64,000 nucleotides of DNA, taken from NCBI RefSeq assembly GCF_900176885.1, contig NZ_LT839648.1, positions 587,276 through 651,275 on the forward strand, written 5' to 3'. Under the pieces are notes generated by a model, which had not been told where the DNA came from, ran no database searches, and worked only from the letters and a program-made list of their open reading frames with translations. Positions 42,079 to 49,825 of the stretch are shown here, in pieces (positions within the stretch are counted from its first letter, which is position 1; each line of letters begins with the position of its first letter). Source of the DNA: Oceanobacillus senegalensis. GTDB taxonomy: Bacteria; Bacillota; Bacilli; Bacillales; Amphibacillaceae. A program made the position numbers and the translations under genes.

Positions 42079-42155
42079 TTATCGCAGGTTAAGGGGTAGC
42101 AATACCATCACTTTTAGGTGGGGGATGAAAGAAAACTCCCACTGATTGAAGATTA
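42079..42155 (+). repeat. TTATCGCAGGTTAAGG repeat, copy with right-end hairpin
   Basis: Begins TTATCGCAGGTTAAGGGG, continues TAGCAATACC, then CTTTTAGGTGGGGGATGAAA and ends CTCCCACTGATTGAAG. GGTGGGGG can pair with CTCCCAC. The 5' block is shared with the copies at 43963, 45254, 48695 and 24421; the 3' block with 43963 and 45254. Confidence 0.75.
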
Positions 42156-42228
42156 ACTTTATAAAATAATTCACTATCCGCCCAATTTTTCATATCCTAT
42201 ACCAGAACCTAAAAAAGGATGTGTCTCT

Positions 42229-43263
42229 TTGAAGAAATATTATGTAACCGCAAATACGGCAGAAGGGTTTATTAATTTGCTTTCCAGCAATGTAACAAAT
42301 TTTAATCAAATAATTATATTAAAGCATCCGTCACATACCTTGAAGACAGCATTAATCAAGGATATTTTTGAAACATATTATTCAACAGATGATGTTGAAA
42401 TATTGCTTAGTGCTTTAGGAAAGCAATATTTAGATGGAATTATTATTCGTAATAAAGCTTTAGCAATAATTGATGACCGGATTGCAACACCGGATTTAAA
42501 CGGGACGATTGAAATAGATTGTCAGTTATTTATTAAAGAAAAGCCTTATATTAATAAAGAATATGAGGATAAATTTGTTTATTATACACATAGTGCTTAT
42601 AACCATTTTAAAGAAGGATTAACCATTCATGATGATTTAGAGGGTATTTACATTAAAGAAATGGATTTTGAGAAGGCTGATAAATTAGCGGAAGAGTTTA
42701 CTGCAAAATTAATTACAAGTCAGCAGAAACAAGTTCGTGATGCAACAACGGTTCGCCGTTTGTTTGGAACCAATACATTTGACGGGGTAGTAAATGAGGT
42801 CCCACACATTATCAAAAATCTTTCAAGGGTTTATCACGTAAAGGGACGTGCAGGAACAGGGAAATCCACCTTCATGAAAAAAATCGCAGAAGAAAGTATG
42901 AAGTATGGCTATGATGTGGAGTTATATCATTGCAGCTTTGATCCACAAAGCATTGATATGGTACTCGTTCCAGAATTAGACTTTTGTCTTTTTGATAGTA
43001 CGGATCCACACGAATTTTTTCCGCAGCGGGATGGAGAAGAAATAATTGATCTTTATGAGGAAGCTGTTACCCCTGGAACCGATGAAAAATATAAAGATCA
43101 AATCGTGAAAGTAAACAATCGTTACAAATCATATATGAAGCAAGGTGTGAAAGAACTAGCCAAGGCTGGGGGATATCTAGAAAGAGTGGAAAATAGTTTC
43201 GTTTATACCCATAAGGAAAAAAATAATATTTCAGGCTATATTAAAAATCAAATAATAAAATAA
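42229..43263 (+). CDS. P-loop nucleotide kinase-like ATPase (PRK06851 type, tandem domains)
   Basis: A 344-residue soluble protein. The C-terminal half has an intact Walker A, VKGRAGTGKSTFMKKIAEE (about 205-222). The N-terminal half (about 1-150) appears to be a second copy of the same fold, with the phrase IIILKHPSHTLKTALIKDIF at the Walker position, i.e. the Gly-rich loop is lost. The family is annotated as nucleotide kinase or ATPase without a known substrate. It starts at TTG after AAAAAGGATG. A terminator-like hairpin and a second perfect hairpin follow. Confidence 0.65.
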   Translation: MKKYYVTANTAEGFINLLSSNVTNFNQIIILKHPSHTLKTALIKDIFETYYSTDDVEILLSALGKQYLDGIIIRNKALAIIDDRIATPDLNGTIEIDCQLFIKEKPYINKEYEDKFVYYTHSAYNHFKEGLTIHDDLEGIYIKEMDFEKADKLAEEFTAKLITSQQKQVRDATTVRRLFGTNTFDGVVNEVPHIIKNLSRVYHVKGRAGTGKSTFMKKIAEESMKYGYDVELYHCSFDPQSIDMVLVPELDFCLFDSTDPHEFFPQRDGEEIIDLYEEAVTPGTDEKYKDQIVKVNNRYKSYMKQGVKELAKAGGYLERVENSFVYTHKEKNNISGYIKNQIIK

Positions 43264-43267
43264 CGCA

Positions 43268-43303
43268 TTTAAGGACAGTGCCAAAAGGTATTCTGTCCTT
43301 AAA
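43268..43303 (+). terminator. Terminator of the P-loop protein gene
   Basis: TTTAAGGACAG pairs with CTGTCCTTAAA around a 14-base loop, directly after the stop codon. Confidence 0.7.
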
Positions 43304-43331
43304 TTATTTAATATCAGAAAATTAAATAAAA

Positions 43332-43370
43332 TTTAAAAAATATCAGGTATTCCTCTTGATATTTTTTAAA
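43332..43370. terminator. Perfect 14-bp hairpin, possible second terminator
   Basis: TTTAAAAAATATCA pairs with TGATATTTTTTAAA around an 11-base loop, with T-runs on both strands. Confidence 0.6.
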
Positions 43371-43405
43371 AAGTAATGTACAATGAATTAACAATTAACA
43401 GAAAA

Positions 43406-43428
43406 TTTTGATAGGTTAACTATCAAAA
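43406..43428 (+). promoter_or_regulatory. Leader hairpin just before the IDEAL-domain gene's ribosome site
   Basis: TTTTGATAG / CTATCAAAA with a 5-base loop ends 8 bases before GGGGAGG. It could be an operator dyad or affect translation. Confidence 0.4.
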
Positions 43429-43449
43429 AATTAAGGGGAGGTGGATTGG

Positions 43450-43911
43450 ATGGTAACAGTTAAAATGTTAAAACCTTACTATATTAAGACAGATAGTAAG
43501 TATGTCCGAATTGTGCTTGCATACCAATATTTCTCCGTTGTAATAGACAATAAAGACTACCAGTTTATTCCTATCGAAGCAAATGAGTTTCGAATCAACC
43601 GTCGAACCCAGAAGGTGGAAAATATTGATGCGAAATTTGCCTTTCAGCATGGGAAAGAAGTCGTTTACCTCACTTTGGCCAAACTAATTACCCTCCCGGA
43701 TTTCTTACAACAACTTCATGCTATCGCCGGGTCATATTACATTCGTGAAACAAAAGAGACGAATGAGATGGAAGAAAGTAAGAAGGACAACAGTATTGAA
43801 AGCGCAATCATTATTGAGGAATTAGAGAAAATGAATGTTAAACGCTTAATTGATAAGGCATTAGATGATCGCGATGAAGCGGTGTTTAAGGAATTAGTTA
43901 AATATCTTTAA
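43450..43911 (+). CDS. IDEAL-domain protein
   Basis: A 153-residue protein: an N-terminal beta-rich region (about 5-95) and a C-terminal helical IDEAL-type motif (RLIDKALDDRDEAVFKELVKYL), where L-I-D-K-A-L replaces the name-giving I-D-E-A-L. IDEAL modules occur in several small Bacillaceae proteins, some linked to ComK-related regulation, but the function here is unknown. The GTG at 43441 lies within the ribosome site; GGAGG stands 8 bases before ATG 43450. Confidence 0.7.
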   Translation: MVTVKMLKPYYIKTDSKYVRIVLAYQYFSVVIDNKDYQFIPIEANEFRINRRTQKVENIDAKFAFQHGKEVVYLTLAKLITLPDFLQQLHAIAGSYYIRETKETNEMEESKKDNSIESAIIIEELEKMNVKRLIDKALDDRDEAVFKELVKYL

Positions 43912-43921
43912 GATAATAAAG

Positions 43922-43951
43922 GAAGCCAGTCGTTAAGGCTAGCTTCTTTTT
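43922..43951 (+). terminator. Terminator of the IDEAL-domain gene
   Basis: GAAGCCAG pairs with CTAGCTTC (one bulge), followed by seven T residues. Confidence 0.8.
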
Positions 43952-43962
43952 TTGGAAAGTAT

Positions 43963-44165
43963 TTATCGCAGGTTAAGGGCAGTCATACCCACCTCAATGA
44001 TGGAGGAAAAACGAATCCTTTTAGGTGAGGATAAACTGCCCCTAAAAGCCCACTTCGTTCGGGTTTACAGGATGTAAATCTCAGGTCGCCTAGCAACGGG
44101 AGCTCAGACTTTAGCCTTTGTTCCTGTGCTTTAGTGGGGGATGAAAGACCCCATGGATTGAAGCT
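43963..44165 (+). repeat. TTATCGCAGGTTAAGG repeat, long (~200 bp) structured copy
   Basis: Starts TTATCGCAGGTTAAGGGCAG and ends GTGGGGGATGAAAGACCCCA then TGGATTGAAG. Inside, GGGCAGT pairs with ACTGCCC, AAGCCC with GGGTTT, and TGGGG with CCCCA, suggesting an ordered set of hairpins. With shorter copies lacking the middle, it looks like a family of non-coding elements related by internal deletion. The terminal hairpins recall transposase-less IS200/IS605-like remnants, but that is inference. Confidence 0.65.
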
Positions 44166-44170
44166 TCATT

Positions 44171-44790
44171 TTATTTACCTGATACATCTCTTAAAATCTT
44201 TATAGTTTTCTCTATAGGGTGTCCGTTATTTGCTTTATGCGTATTTTCAACCTTCATTGCTATTACAGAACTGAAGCAAGCTATGAATGAACAAGTGGTG
44301 TAGGTCGACGCAAGGTGAATCGTACTTATTTGTACTTCCCCTTGGCATCCTTAATGTCACCATACCCTCTGTAAAAGCATCGGTATCCACAGCTTTTTTA
44401 GTAAAATAAATATTATCTGAGCGTGTTTGAGCATCCTTTAAATCAATTGATCCAATAGAGGTTGAAACACGTGTAATCTCATAGTTTCCCCAGGATTCCT
44501 TACCCCAAGTTAGTCCATCAATTTCGATTTCCTCATCCGGTTTTATCCATTTTGTAATCCAATGGCAGATGTAACGGGTTTTAGAATGAAACCTGGTGAG
44601 AAAGTGGATGTCATCCGGTTAGTTAATAGTTGGTGCTATTCTAATTTTGTCCACATATTTAATGTTGTTCCGTACATAAATTCATTCGCATCAAAACTAG
44701 GGATACTTACTAATGCTAATGTTTCCCCGGATTTAGGATGTATAGCCGCGGTTGTATCTAACTGAATGAAAAGATATCGTCTACCACTAG
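44171..44790 (-). pseudogene. Decayed penicillin-binding protein (transpeptidase) gene
   Basis: Minus-strand fragments in shifting frames match a class B PBP of the PBP3/MecA type: QLDTTAAIHPKSGETLALVS..PSFDANEFMYG, then a TAG; STFSPGFILKPVTSAIGLQNG, where the catalytic S-x-x-K has become F-I-L-K; after a 1-base shift IKPDEEIEIDGLTWGKESWG and DLKDAQTRSDNIYFTKKA; and after further loss SSVIAMKVENTH near the end. The N-terminal domain, the SxN and KTG regions and most of the rest are missing. The fragments end next to the repeat at 43963-44165. A short plus-strand frame here (44562-44765) is only its shadow. Confidence 0.8.
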
Positions 44791-44881
44791 TTATGGATAG
44801 GTTATGTATTATATAGTTAATTATATACAGAAAAAATCAACTTGATCATAAGGCTTTAAATTTGAAAGTAGGTGAGAGTAC

Positions 44882-45217
44882 TTGATTGGTGAAAGAATGA
44901 AAAGTTTACGTCTAGAAAAGAATATGTCACTATCAGAGCTGGCCGAAAAAGCAGGAGTTGCAAAATCCTATTTAAGTTCGATTGAACGTAACCTTCAATC
45001 GAATCCTTCTATTGAATTTATCGAGAAAATTAGTAGTGTTTTAGGTGTTTCCATAAATGACATATTGAATGTTAATAAAGGTCAGGTAGAAGACACTAAT
45101 GAATTAGATTCGGAATGGTTAGAGATCGTTAAAGAAGCTATGGAATTAGGTGTTTCTAAAGAACAATTTAAAGAGTTCCTGGAGTTTGCGAAATGGCGAA
45201 AACAGAATGAGAGTTAA
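44882..45217 (+). CDS. sinR: SinR-like HTH regulator
   Basis: A 111-residue protein closely resembling B. subtilis SinR, the repressor of biofilm matrix genes. The N-terminal HTH_3 (IGERMKSLRLEKNMSLSELA, then EKAGVAKSYLSSIERNLQSN) and the C-terminal SinI-interaction helices (LDSEWLEIVKEAMELGVSKEQFKEFL, cited as the LDSEW...GVSKEQF motif) are both present. It starts at TTG after AGGTGAG. No sinI antagonist gene is seen beside it, unlike in B. subtilis, so its control must differ or sinI lies elsewhere. Confidence 0.88.
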   Translation: MIGERMKSLRLEKNMSLSELAEKAGVAKSYLSSIERNLQSNPSIEFIEKISSVLGVSINDILNVNKGQVEDTNELDSEWLEIVKEAMELGVSKEQFKEFLEFAKWRKQNES

Positions 45218-45222
45218 TGAGG

Positions 45223-45254
45223 AACCGTAAAGCAAAATAGCTTTATGGTTTTTT
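45223..45254 (+). terminator. Terminator of the sinR-like gene
   Basis: AACCGTAAAGC pairs with GCTTTATGGTT around a 6-base loop, followed by a T-run that merges into the repeat's TTATCGC. Confidence 0.88.
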
Positions 45255-45296
45255 TATCGCAGGTTAAGGGGCAGTAATACCCCCACTGATTGAGAT
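45254..45296 (+). repeat. TTATCGCAGGTTAAGG repeat, short copy
   Basis: TTATCGCAGGTTAAGGGGCA then GTAATACCCCCACTGATTGA: the 5' and 3' blocks of the family joined directly, with a GGGG/CCCC hairpin. Confidence 0.75.
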
Positions 45297-45660
45297 TCAT
45301 TTTATGTCAATACGATTATCTGGGAGAATAACCAAATTTAATTTATCTTGTATAAGTACTTTCATTTGAAGAATTATTGCATATGATATTGTAAAAAATT
45401 AGTAATAATATGAAACTGAATATATCTGTATTGTTGTTACTATCGGGGAATTTATAAGGCATTCCTTACTGTTTTAAATATTGCAATGGTATATCATAGA
45501 GACAACAAAAATATTAAAACTTTAGTTAGATTAAAATTAGAGTAGTATATTTCATATCTATGTGATACTATTCTTTTAGGTTATATCGACAGAATAAAAC
45601 AAAAAATGATCAGCTCATCTAGGATGGACGATATTTTTCAAAAAGGCGGGAAATCCAGGT

Positions 45661-45810
45661 ATGAGGGAACAAGAAAAGTATACAAGGATGCTTAAGCAAT
45701 TAATTCATGAAACAGAAAACCAACAAATCAAGTCTGCTGAAGAGCTCATACAGAAGTTGATAAAGGAATTATCAAGTAATCAAACCTTAAGTGAACATAC
45801 ACAAATATAA
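45661..45810 (+). CDS. Small helical protein of unknown function (49 codons)
   Basis: MREQEKYTRMLKQLIHETEN continues as a charged amphipathic helix (AEELIQKLIKEL) and a polar tail. It is too short for usual ORF cut-offs, but a strong terminator starts 3 bases after the stop, and AAGGCGGG or CCAGG before the ATG may serve as ribosome site. It is not SinI: it lacks the D-x-EW and SPEEIRKYL motif. Function unknown. Confidence 0.5.
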   Translation: MREQEKYTRMLKQLIHETENQQIKSAEELIQKLIKELSSNQTLSEHTQI

Positions 45811-45812
45811 GG

Positions 45813-45845
45813 AAAAGCTACATTCCTAGAAATGTAGCTTTTTGT
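45813..45845 (+). terminator. Terminator of the 49-codon gene
   Basis: AAAAGCTACATT pairs with AATGTAGCTTTT around a 6-base loop, followed by further T residues. Confidence 0.9.
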
Positions 45846-45908
45846 ATTGGAGTAAGACATTTAAGAATATAGAAATTGACATGATAATATAGTTTGAAAA
45901 AACGAATA

Positions 45909-46556
45909 TTATTCAGATGTACTCTTCTCATCTATTTCGATATATTTCGGGTCTAAATCTGAGATTTGGGCTTGGTCATTCGTTAGATCCACGATCCAAT
46001 CTTTAAAAGGTTCCTCGTCACCATCCTTTACATAGACAATAAACTCAACATTTTCTAAGTAATTTATCGTTTCCAAAATATGTTCAGAGTTACGGATAAC
46101 ATTTTCGAGTTTTCCTAATAGACCATATTCAACGGTAATAGAAACACCTTTCATGAGCTGTCTTTTGACAACACCTGTTGTTTTAATTGCTTGAGAGGTA
46201 GTGCTTCCATATGCACGAATTAATCCGCCTGCACCAAGCTTAATGCCTCCGAAATAACGAGTTACAACGACGGCGGTATCTTTTAGGTGTTGTTTTTTCA
46301 GCACCTCTAATATGGGAACACCAGCTGTTCCGCTAGGTTCCCCATCATCATTAGCTTTTTGAATTTCGTCATGTTCTCCGATGATATAGGCCGAGCAGTT
46401 ATGTGTAGCGTCATAATGCCTTTTTTTAATCTCTTGAATAAACGCTTGGGCCTCTTCTTCTGTCGTTACTCGTTTTACATAACCAATAAATCGCGACTTT
46501 TGAATTGTTAGTTGGTCACTTCCCTCTGGTTTTACGGTATAATAACTAGATAACAT
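45909..46556 (-). CDS. yvyE: YvyE/YigZ family protein (IMPACT-like)
   Basis: A 215-residue protein of the YigZ/UPF0029 family: KSRFIGYVKRV, DATHNCSAYIIG, the diagnostic NDDGEPSGTAGVPIL and RYFGGIKLGAGGLIRAYG, with a ferredoxin-like C-terminal domain. The eukaryotic relative IMPACT regulates GCN2; the bacterial role is unclear. In B. subtilis yvyE is likewise divergent from degS, so its position supports both assignments. Confidence 0.92.
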   Translation of the reverse strand: MLSSYYTVKPEGSDQLTIQKSRFIGYVKRVTTEEEAQAFIQEIKKRHYDATHNCSAYIIGEHDEIQKANDDGEPSGTAGVPILEVLKKQHLKDTAVVVTRYFGGIKLGAGGLIRAYGSTTSQAIKTTGVVKRQLMKGVSITVEYGLLGKLENVIRNSEHILETINYLENVEFIVYVKDGDEEPFKDWIVDLTNDQAQISDLDPKYIEIDEKSTSE

Positions 46557-46589
46557 ATGGATGAATCCTCCTACATAGGAAAATATAGT

Positions 46590-46616
46590 TTGACTTTTGG
46601 ATATAAAGGGTATAAT
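46590..46616 (+). promoter_or_regulatory. Possible promoter of degS
   Basis: TTGACT ... TATAAT with a 15-base spacer (16 if TTTGAC is taken as -35), about 75 bases before degS. The spacer is short of the ideal 17. Confidence 0.35.
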
Positions 46617-46692
46617 ATCCTAGAATATTTTTTTGACCCTCTAAAATTTAGAAATAGTTACGTATAAGTATAACATAGGTTGGTGGAAAACA

Positions 46693-47832
46693 ATGGCGGT
46701 GAAATTTAGTGAAAAAGCATTGGATCATGTCATAAATGAGATGATTAATGTCGTTGATCATAGTAAGGATGAGGTTTTCAATATTAGTGAAGGGGCTCGT
46801 TCTGAATATGAGCGGCTTTTGGTTGAGCTTAAAGAAACAAAAGAAAAGGTCATAAAGCATATCGAAAATGGAGATAAGCTTGATCAAAAGGTGCGGTTTT
46901 CCAGACAACGTTTAGCAGAGGTTAGTAAATATTTTGATAGGTATTCTGAAGAAGAGATACGTCAAGTATATGAAAACACACATAAAATGCAAACAAAGCT
47001 TGCCATTTTACGGCAGGAAGAGAAAATTTTACGAGATAAACGGGATGATTTGGAGAGAAGGCTTATAAATCTTTCCAAAACGATAGAACGAGCAGAAGGT
47101 CTGGCAAGTAAAATTACGGTTGTATTGAATTATTTACAAGATGACTTCCAGCAAGTAAATGAAATGATTGAAGATGCAAAGGAAAAACAGGAATTTGGTC
47201 TTAAAATTATTGAGGCACAAGAGGATGAACGACGCAAAATTTCAAGAGAAATTCATGATGGTCCTGCACAAATGCTTGCTAATATATTACTTCGCTCTGA
47301 AATAATCGGGAAAATTTACCAACAGGGTGATGCAAAAAAGGCATTAGATGAAATGCGGAGCATTCGAGAAATGGTCAGATCCTCTTTATATGAAGTCAGA
47401 AGAATAATTTATGATCTTCGACCAATGGCATTGGATGATTTAGGATTAATTCCAACGATTAAAAAATATATATCATCTGTTTCAGAATATCAACAATTAG
47501 ATATTGGATTTGTGTTGTTAGGTGAGGAAAAACGTTTAAATCAAAAATATGAGATAGCGTTTTTCCGTCTTATGCAGGAAGCACTACAAAACGCTATTAA
47601 ACATGCGGAAGCTTCTTCTATTCAGGTAAAATTAGAAATAGGAGAAAATCAATTAACTTTAATTGTAAAAGATAATGGAAAAGGTTTTGACCCTGGAATA
47701 AAAAGTGATAAATCCTTTGGTTTGATTGGAATGAAGGAGCGTGTTGAGATTCTTGATGGAAAGCTTACCATTCAGTCCGTCATTGGAAAAGGGACAACTA
47801 TATCCATTCAAGTTCCATATAACGCAACATAG
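46693..47832 (+). CDS. degS: Sensor histidine kinase DegS
   Basis: Soluble kinase of the DegS-DegU system controlling exoenzymes, competence and motility. The 379-residue protein has no membrane helix. The N-terminal sensor is a long coiled coil (about 40-180), then the HisKA_3 phospho-acceptor in RRKISREIHDGPAQMLAN (His about 191), and an HATPase domain with NAIKHAEAS (N box), DNGKGFD and SFGLIGMKERVE. It is divergent from yvyE and 87 bases before degU, as in B. subtilis. Confidence 0.95.
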   Translation: MAVKFSEKALDHVINEMINVVDHSKDEVFNISEGARSEYERLLVELKETKEKVIKHIENGDKLDQKVRFSRQRLAEVSKYFDRYSEEEIRQVYENTHKMQTKLAILRQEEKILRDKRDDLERRLINLSKTIERAEGLASKITVVLNYLQDDFQQVNEMIEDAKEKQEFGLKIIEAQEDERRKISREIHDGPAQMLANILLRSEIIGKIYQQGDAKKALDEMRSIREMVRSSLYEVRRIIYDLRPMALDDLGLIPTIKKYISSVSEYQQLDIGFVLLGEEKRLNQKYEIAFFRLMQEALQNAIKHAEASSIQVKLEIGENQLTLIVKDNGKGFDPGIKSDKSFGLIGMKERVEILDGKLTIQSVIGKGTTISIQVPYNAT

Positions 47833-47919
47833 CGTTATAATAAATAGATAAAAATAGTTTTTAAGACTAGACTTATAGTAATGGGGATATATTTAACATA
47901 TATCTAGGAGGAGAAAAGA

Positions 47920-48612
47920 ATGAGTAATGAAAAGCGTATTCGTTTAGTATTAATTGATGACCATAAATTGTTTCGTGAAGGAGTTAAACGAATTTTAGAT
48001 TTTGAACCTACTTTTGAGGTGGTTGCTGAAGGTAACGATGGTTCAGAAGCAGCGAAGTTAGTAAAGGAAAATAATCCTGACGTTGTTCTTATGGATATTA
48101 ATATGCCGGAAACGAATGGCGTACAGGCAACAGCAGACCTAGTTCGTTATTTTCCAGAAACCAAAGTGATTATTTTGTCTATTCATGATGATGAAAGTTA
48201 TGTTACTCATGCATTGAAAACAGGTGCACAAGGTTATCTATTAAAAGAAATGGATGCGGATGCGCTAATTGAGGCGATTAAAGTTGTAAGTGATGGCGGA
48301 TCTTATTTACATCCAAAAGTAACCCATAATCTAGTAAAAGAATATCGTAGACTTGCTAAAGAAACGTCATCATCTATTGCAAATAAAGGCATTGAATATC
48401 GTCAGCCATTACATTTATTAACAAAACGTGAATGTCAGGTTCTACAACTGCTAGCAGATGGAAAAAGTAACCGTGCTGTTGCTGAAACCTTGTACATTAG
48501 TGAAAAAACGGTAAAAAACCATGTAAGTAATATCCTACAAAAAATGAATGTCAATGACCGTACTCAAGCAGTCGTCTCTGCTATCCGTAAAGGCTGGGTA
48601 GAGGTAATTTAA
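47920..48612 (+). CDS. degU: Response regulator DegU
   Basis: A 230-residue NarL-type regulator: receiver domain with acidic DDHKLF pair, phospho-acceptor Asp in VVLMDINMP (about 57), [10 protein letters not shown], and Lys in [10 protein letters not shown]; and a LuxR-type HTH ([40 protein letters not shown], about 163-203). The strong ribosome site AGGAGGAG and degS context leave little doubt. A terminator follows. Confidence 0.96.
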   Translation: MSNEKRIRLVLIDDHKLFREGVKRILDFEPTFEVVAEGNDGSEAAKLVKENNPDVVLMDINMPETNGVQATADLVRYFPETKVIILSIHDDESYVTHALKTGAQGYLLKEMDADALIEAIKVVSDGGSYLHPKVTHNLVKEYRRLAKETSSSIANKGIEYRQPLHLLTKRECQVLQLLADGKSNRAVAETLYISEKTVKNHVSNILQKMNVNDRTQAVVSAIRKGWVEVI

Positions 48613-48653
48613 TAAATTACATGATGATTTGATTGACAAAGGATATCATATAA

Positions 48654-48697
48654 TGTCCAACACTCAAGTACCCTGTATTTAAGTGTTGGACATTTTA
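48654..48697 (+). terminator. Terminator of degSU
   Basis: TGTCCAACACT pairs exactly with AGTGTTGGACA around a 17-base loop, followed by TTTT. Confidence 0.85.
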
Positions 48698-48709
48698 TCG
48701 CAGGTTAAG
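48695..48709 (+). repeat. TTATCGCAGGTTAAG repeat, minimal copy
   Basis: The 15-base 5' block of the repeat family is fused to the T-tract of the degU terminator. No 3' block is seen. Confidence 0.65.
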
Positions 48710-48806
48710 ACTTCTGATAGACAATAACTATTAATGCTTTTTTTAAATGAATCATGTAAAATAATGAAGCAAAGGGTTATTCTATGATAGAGGAGAAGAT
48801 ATTACG

Positions 48807-49649
48807 ATGAAGGTAGCTGTCATGACAGATAGTACAGCATATATTCCTGCTGATGTGCGTGAGAAGCATGAAATTCATATGATTCCACTCAGTGTTTTGT
48901 TTGGAAATGAAATATACCAAGAAGAAATAGATCTTTCAATGGAACAATTTTACGATAAGTTAAAAAATGTCGAAGAACTACCAACGACTTCTCAACCATC
49001 TATTGGGTTGATTACAAATAAACTAGAGGAATTAGCTAAGGACTTTGATGTCGTCATATCTATACATCTTTCTAGTGGAATTAGTGGAACTTACCAAGCA
49101 GTAGTAAGTGCTGGAGAAATGGTTGAGGGTATTGATGTTTATGCTTATGATTCCGAAATAAGCTGTATGGCTCAAGGTTATTATGTGATTGAAGCAGCAG
49201 AGATGGCGAAACAGGAGAAAACGCCACAAGAGATTATTCAAAGGCTAGATGAAATGAAGCATTCTATGAGAGCATACTTTATGGTAGACGACTTAACGAA
49301 TTTACATCGCGGTGGACGGTTAAGTGGTGCTCAGGCGTTAGTTGGTGGGTTGCTGCAAATCAAGCCAATCCTTCATTTTGAAGATAAGGTCATTGTACCT
49401 TTTGAGAAGATTCGTACCCGCAAAAAAGCTATAAAGCGGATAATGGGAATGCTGGAAGAGGAAGCTTCGAAGGACAAGAAATTGAAAGTTGTTTTTATCC
49501 ATGGGAACGATGAACAATCAGCAGTAGAACTACAAAATACCTTTTCTGAAAAATACCCAGGAATGGATACCACCATCAGCTATTTCGGACCAGTAATAGG
49601 TACACATTTAGGAGAAGGTGCTATTGGTGTCGGCTGGTATGTTACATAA
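48807..49649 (+). CDS. degV: DegV-family fatty-acid-binding protein (FakB-like)
   Basis: A 280-residue DegV protein; family members (FakB) bind a fatty acid for phosphorylation by FakA. It shows MTDSTAYIPADV (the conserved DSTxD-type start), TTSQPSIG (the TSQPS lipid-head motif), SIHLSSGISGTY and DDLTNLHRGGRLSGAQALVGGLLQIKPIL, quoted as landmarks. It lies after degU, as in B. subtilis. The acyl-ACP thioesterase elsewhere in the window could supply its ligand (inference). Confidence 0.92.
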   Translation: MKVAVMTDSTAYIPADVREKHEIHMIPLSVLFGNEIYQEEIDLSMEQFYDKLKNVEELPTTSQPSIGLITNKLEELAKDFDVVISIHLSSGISGTYQAVVSAGEMVEGIDVYAYDSEISCMAQGYYVIEAAEMAKQEKTPQEIIQRLDEMKHSMRAYFMVDDLTNLHRGGRLSGAQALVGGLLQIKPILHFEDKVIVPFEKIRTRKKAIKRIMGMLEEEASKDKKLKVVFIHGNDEQSAVELQNTFSEKYPGMDTTISYFGPVIGTHLGEGAIGVGWYVT

Positions 49650-49675
49650 CGATTGATACTTCGTACAAATAAAAA

Positions 49676-49712
49676 TCCCACCATTCTTACCGTGATAAGA
49701 TATAGTGGGACT
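49676..49712. terminator. Hairpin terminator between degV and the monooxygenase gene
   Basis: TCCCAC pairs with GTGGGA around a long loop, with A- and T-tracts at the two ends; suited to both convergent genes. Confidence 0.6.
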
Positions 49713-49825
49713 TATTTTTTACTTATGTCGAATTGTAAAGTTAGTAAATAGACAATCATGATTCACCTTCGCGTATACCTATGTTTTTGTGTACCTTTTC
49801 TTTTTATCTATCGGCTTATGAAAAT

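Larger units (their letters stand above)
41746..42228. other. Intergenic region: terminator, a large stem-loop and a dispersed repeat copy
   Basis: After the terminator at 41821-41848 comes a stretch able to form a long stem: GACTTCC plus CCACCACA (41934-41949) pair with TGTGGTGGAAGTC (41992-42004) around a ~42-base loop. The repeat copy at 42079-42155 follows. The minus-strand frame across the region has no ribosome site and is not taken as a gene. It could be the remnant end of a transposon or a structured RNA. Confidence 0.5.
45218..45660. other. Intergenic region after sinR
   Basis: Holds the sinR terminator (45223-45254), a short TTATCGCAGG repeat copy directly after it, then about 360 AT-rich bases in which I see no gene, ending with the leader of the 49-codon gene. 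Confidence 0.55.

Noticed and set aside
44562..44765. 67-codon plus-strand frame
   Set aside because: The antisense strand carries the remnants of a penicillin-binding protein gene; this is its shadow.
42079..45296. Possible CRISPR array from the repeated TTATCGCAGG blocks
   Set aside because: Copies are kilobases apart with genes between them, no regular spacers, and no cas genes.
45661..45810. sinI candidate near sinR
   Set aside because: The peptide lacks the SinI D-x-EW and dimerisation-helix motif and lies after, not before, sinR.
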